A DNA stretch of 6,003 nucleotides from Flemingiibacterium sp045534235 (GTDB lineage Bacteria > Bacillota > Clostridia > Oscillospirales > CAG-272): positions 1 to 6,003 of the forward strand of contig JAZSJI010000040.1 of NCBI GenBank assembly GCA_045534235.1. Direction: 5' to 3'. The notes under the pieces were generated by a model, which searched no databases, was not told the DNA's origin, and saw only the letters and a program-made list of their open reading frames with translations. Position 1 is the stretch's first letter; each line of letters begins with the position of its first letter. The position numbers and the translations under genes were made by a program. Shown piece after piece: positions 5,635 to 6,003 of this stretch.

Positions 5635-6003
5635 TTACAGCGATATCACTGACAGCATAGTGCCGCGAACTCCGTGCGACGCGCGGTGGCTGAAAAACAG
5701 CGACGGCTGACAGCAGGTGCAATATTCGCACACGTCGATATTAGCATCCGAAAGCCCCGCCTCGAGCAAAAATCGGCGGTTCATACCGACGATATCAGCG
5801 TGAAGCCTGCCGTCCCTCTCGCGTATAAACTCGCGCGCCGTATCCTCGCCTACGAGCGCCGCAACCGATTCAAGAAAGTCCTCACCGACCTCGTAACAGC
5901 AAAAACGTATCGCCGCACCTATAGCCGCGCGAATATTCTCGGGCTTTGCGCCAAGCTCGCACATTCTGCGAACGCACTCTGCCGCAATCCCCGATGCCGT
6001 ACC
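5635..6003 (-). CDS. pgeF: PgeF/YlmD/YfiH-family (laccase-domain) protein, C-terminal part
   Basis: The frame is open from the right edge and yields 122 residues ending at TAA (5637-5635). It begins with GTASGIAAECVRRMCELGAKPENIRAAIG, shown here only by its key parts GT.SGI, E.V and GAKPENI, which align with the segment just after the family's conserved HAGWRGT motif. CCYEVGEDF (visible residues 35-43), a DI...N...L...G stretch, then CTCCQPSLFFSHRASHG and RGTM at the end are characteristic of the Cu-oxidase_4 family (PF02578). Members have been reported as purine nucleoside phosphorylase/adenosine deaminase-type enzymes, and E. coli PgeF removes wrongly incorporated L-serine from a peptidoglycan precursor. 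The zinc-site residues (His, DCLP cysteine and AHAGWRG histidine) lie beyond the window edge and cannot be checked. IGAAIRFCCYEVG departs from the more usual IGP.IGPCCYEVG. The symbol is by family; the cellular role here is inferred. Confidence 0.88.
   Translation of the reverse strand, partial: GTASGIAAECVRRMCELGAKPENIRAAIGAAIRFCCYEVGEDFLESVAALVGEDTAREFIRERDGRLHADIVGMNRRFLLEAGLSDANIDVCEYCTCCQPSLFFSHRASHGVRGTMLSVISL

Noticed and set aside
1..6003. CRISPR arrays, tRNA genes, insertion sequences, toxin-antitoxin pairs
   Set aside because: No regularly spaced repeats, cloverleaf, terminal inverted repeats with transposase, or small paired genes were seen on either strand.

Overview
This window looks like a chromosomal segment of a Bacillota bacterium, most likely an uncultured or gut-type Clostridia. 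The inference rests on strong AGGAGG-type ribosome binding sites, sigma-A promoters with extended -10 elements, intrinsic terminators, tight gene packing with ATGA and TGATG junctions, and the gene families themselves: a GldA/GldF/GldG/DUF4340 ABC cassette, a PgeF-type laccase-domain protein, and a Clostridia-style XRE regulator with a helical tail. No rRNA, tRNA, mobile element or CRISPR was seen. Every convincing gene is on the minus strand, so transcription runs right to left.

Layout in transcription order. At 6003-5635 is the C-terminal part of a PgeF/YlmD/YfiH-family protein, cut by the right edge. At 5538-5506 is a terminator-like hairpin with a T-run, overlapped by the promoter of the next operon (-10 at 5547-5542). 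At 5458-662 is a four-gene operon: ABC ATPase (5458-4442), six-TM ABC-2 permease (4442-3732), GldG-type membrane-anchored auxiliary protein (3714-2245) and a DUF4340 membrane-anchored protein (2248-662). Two junctions overlap (TGATG, ATGA), and the third gap is 17 nt and carries a strong ribosome binding site. The operon ends at a 10-bp-stem terminator (600-564). A separate promoter (-35 at 519-514, -10 at 496-491) then drives an XRE-family regulator, which starts at 443 and leaves the window at its left edge.

How the genes work together. The ATPase and permease form a type-5 (ABC-2) transporter core. GldG and the DUF4340 protein each put a large domain outside the membrane and probably form an extracytoplasmic module on that core. 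The arrangement resembles the gliding-associated GldA-GldF-GldG genes of Bacteroidota, but it is widespread in non-gliding Bacillota, where the substrate is not established as far as I know. It is the part of the window closest to an undescribed system, though the families are known. The DUF4340 protein appears to contain three diverged copies of one beta-rich unit. Nothing in the window ties the XRE regulator or the PgeF protein functionally to the transporter.
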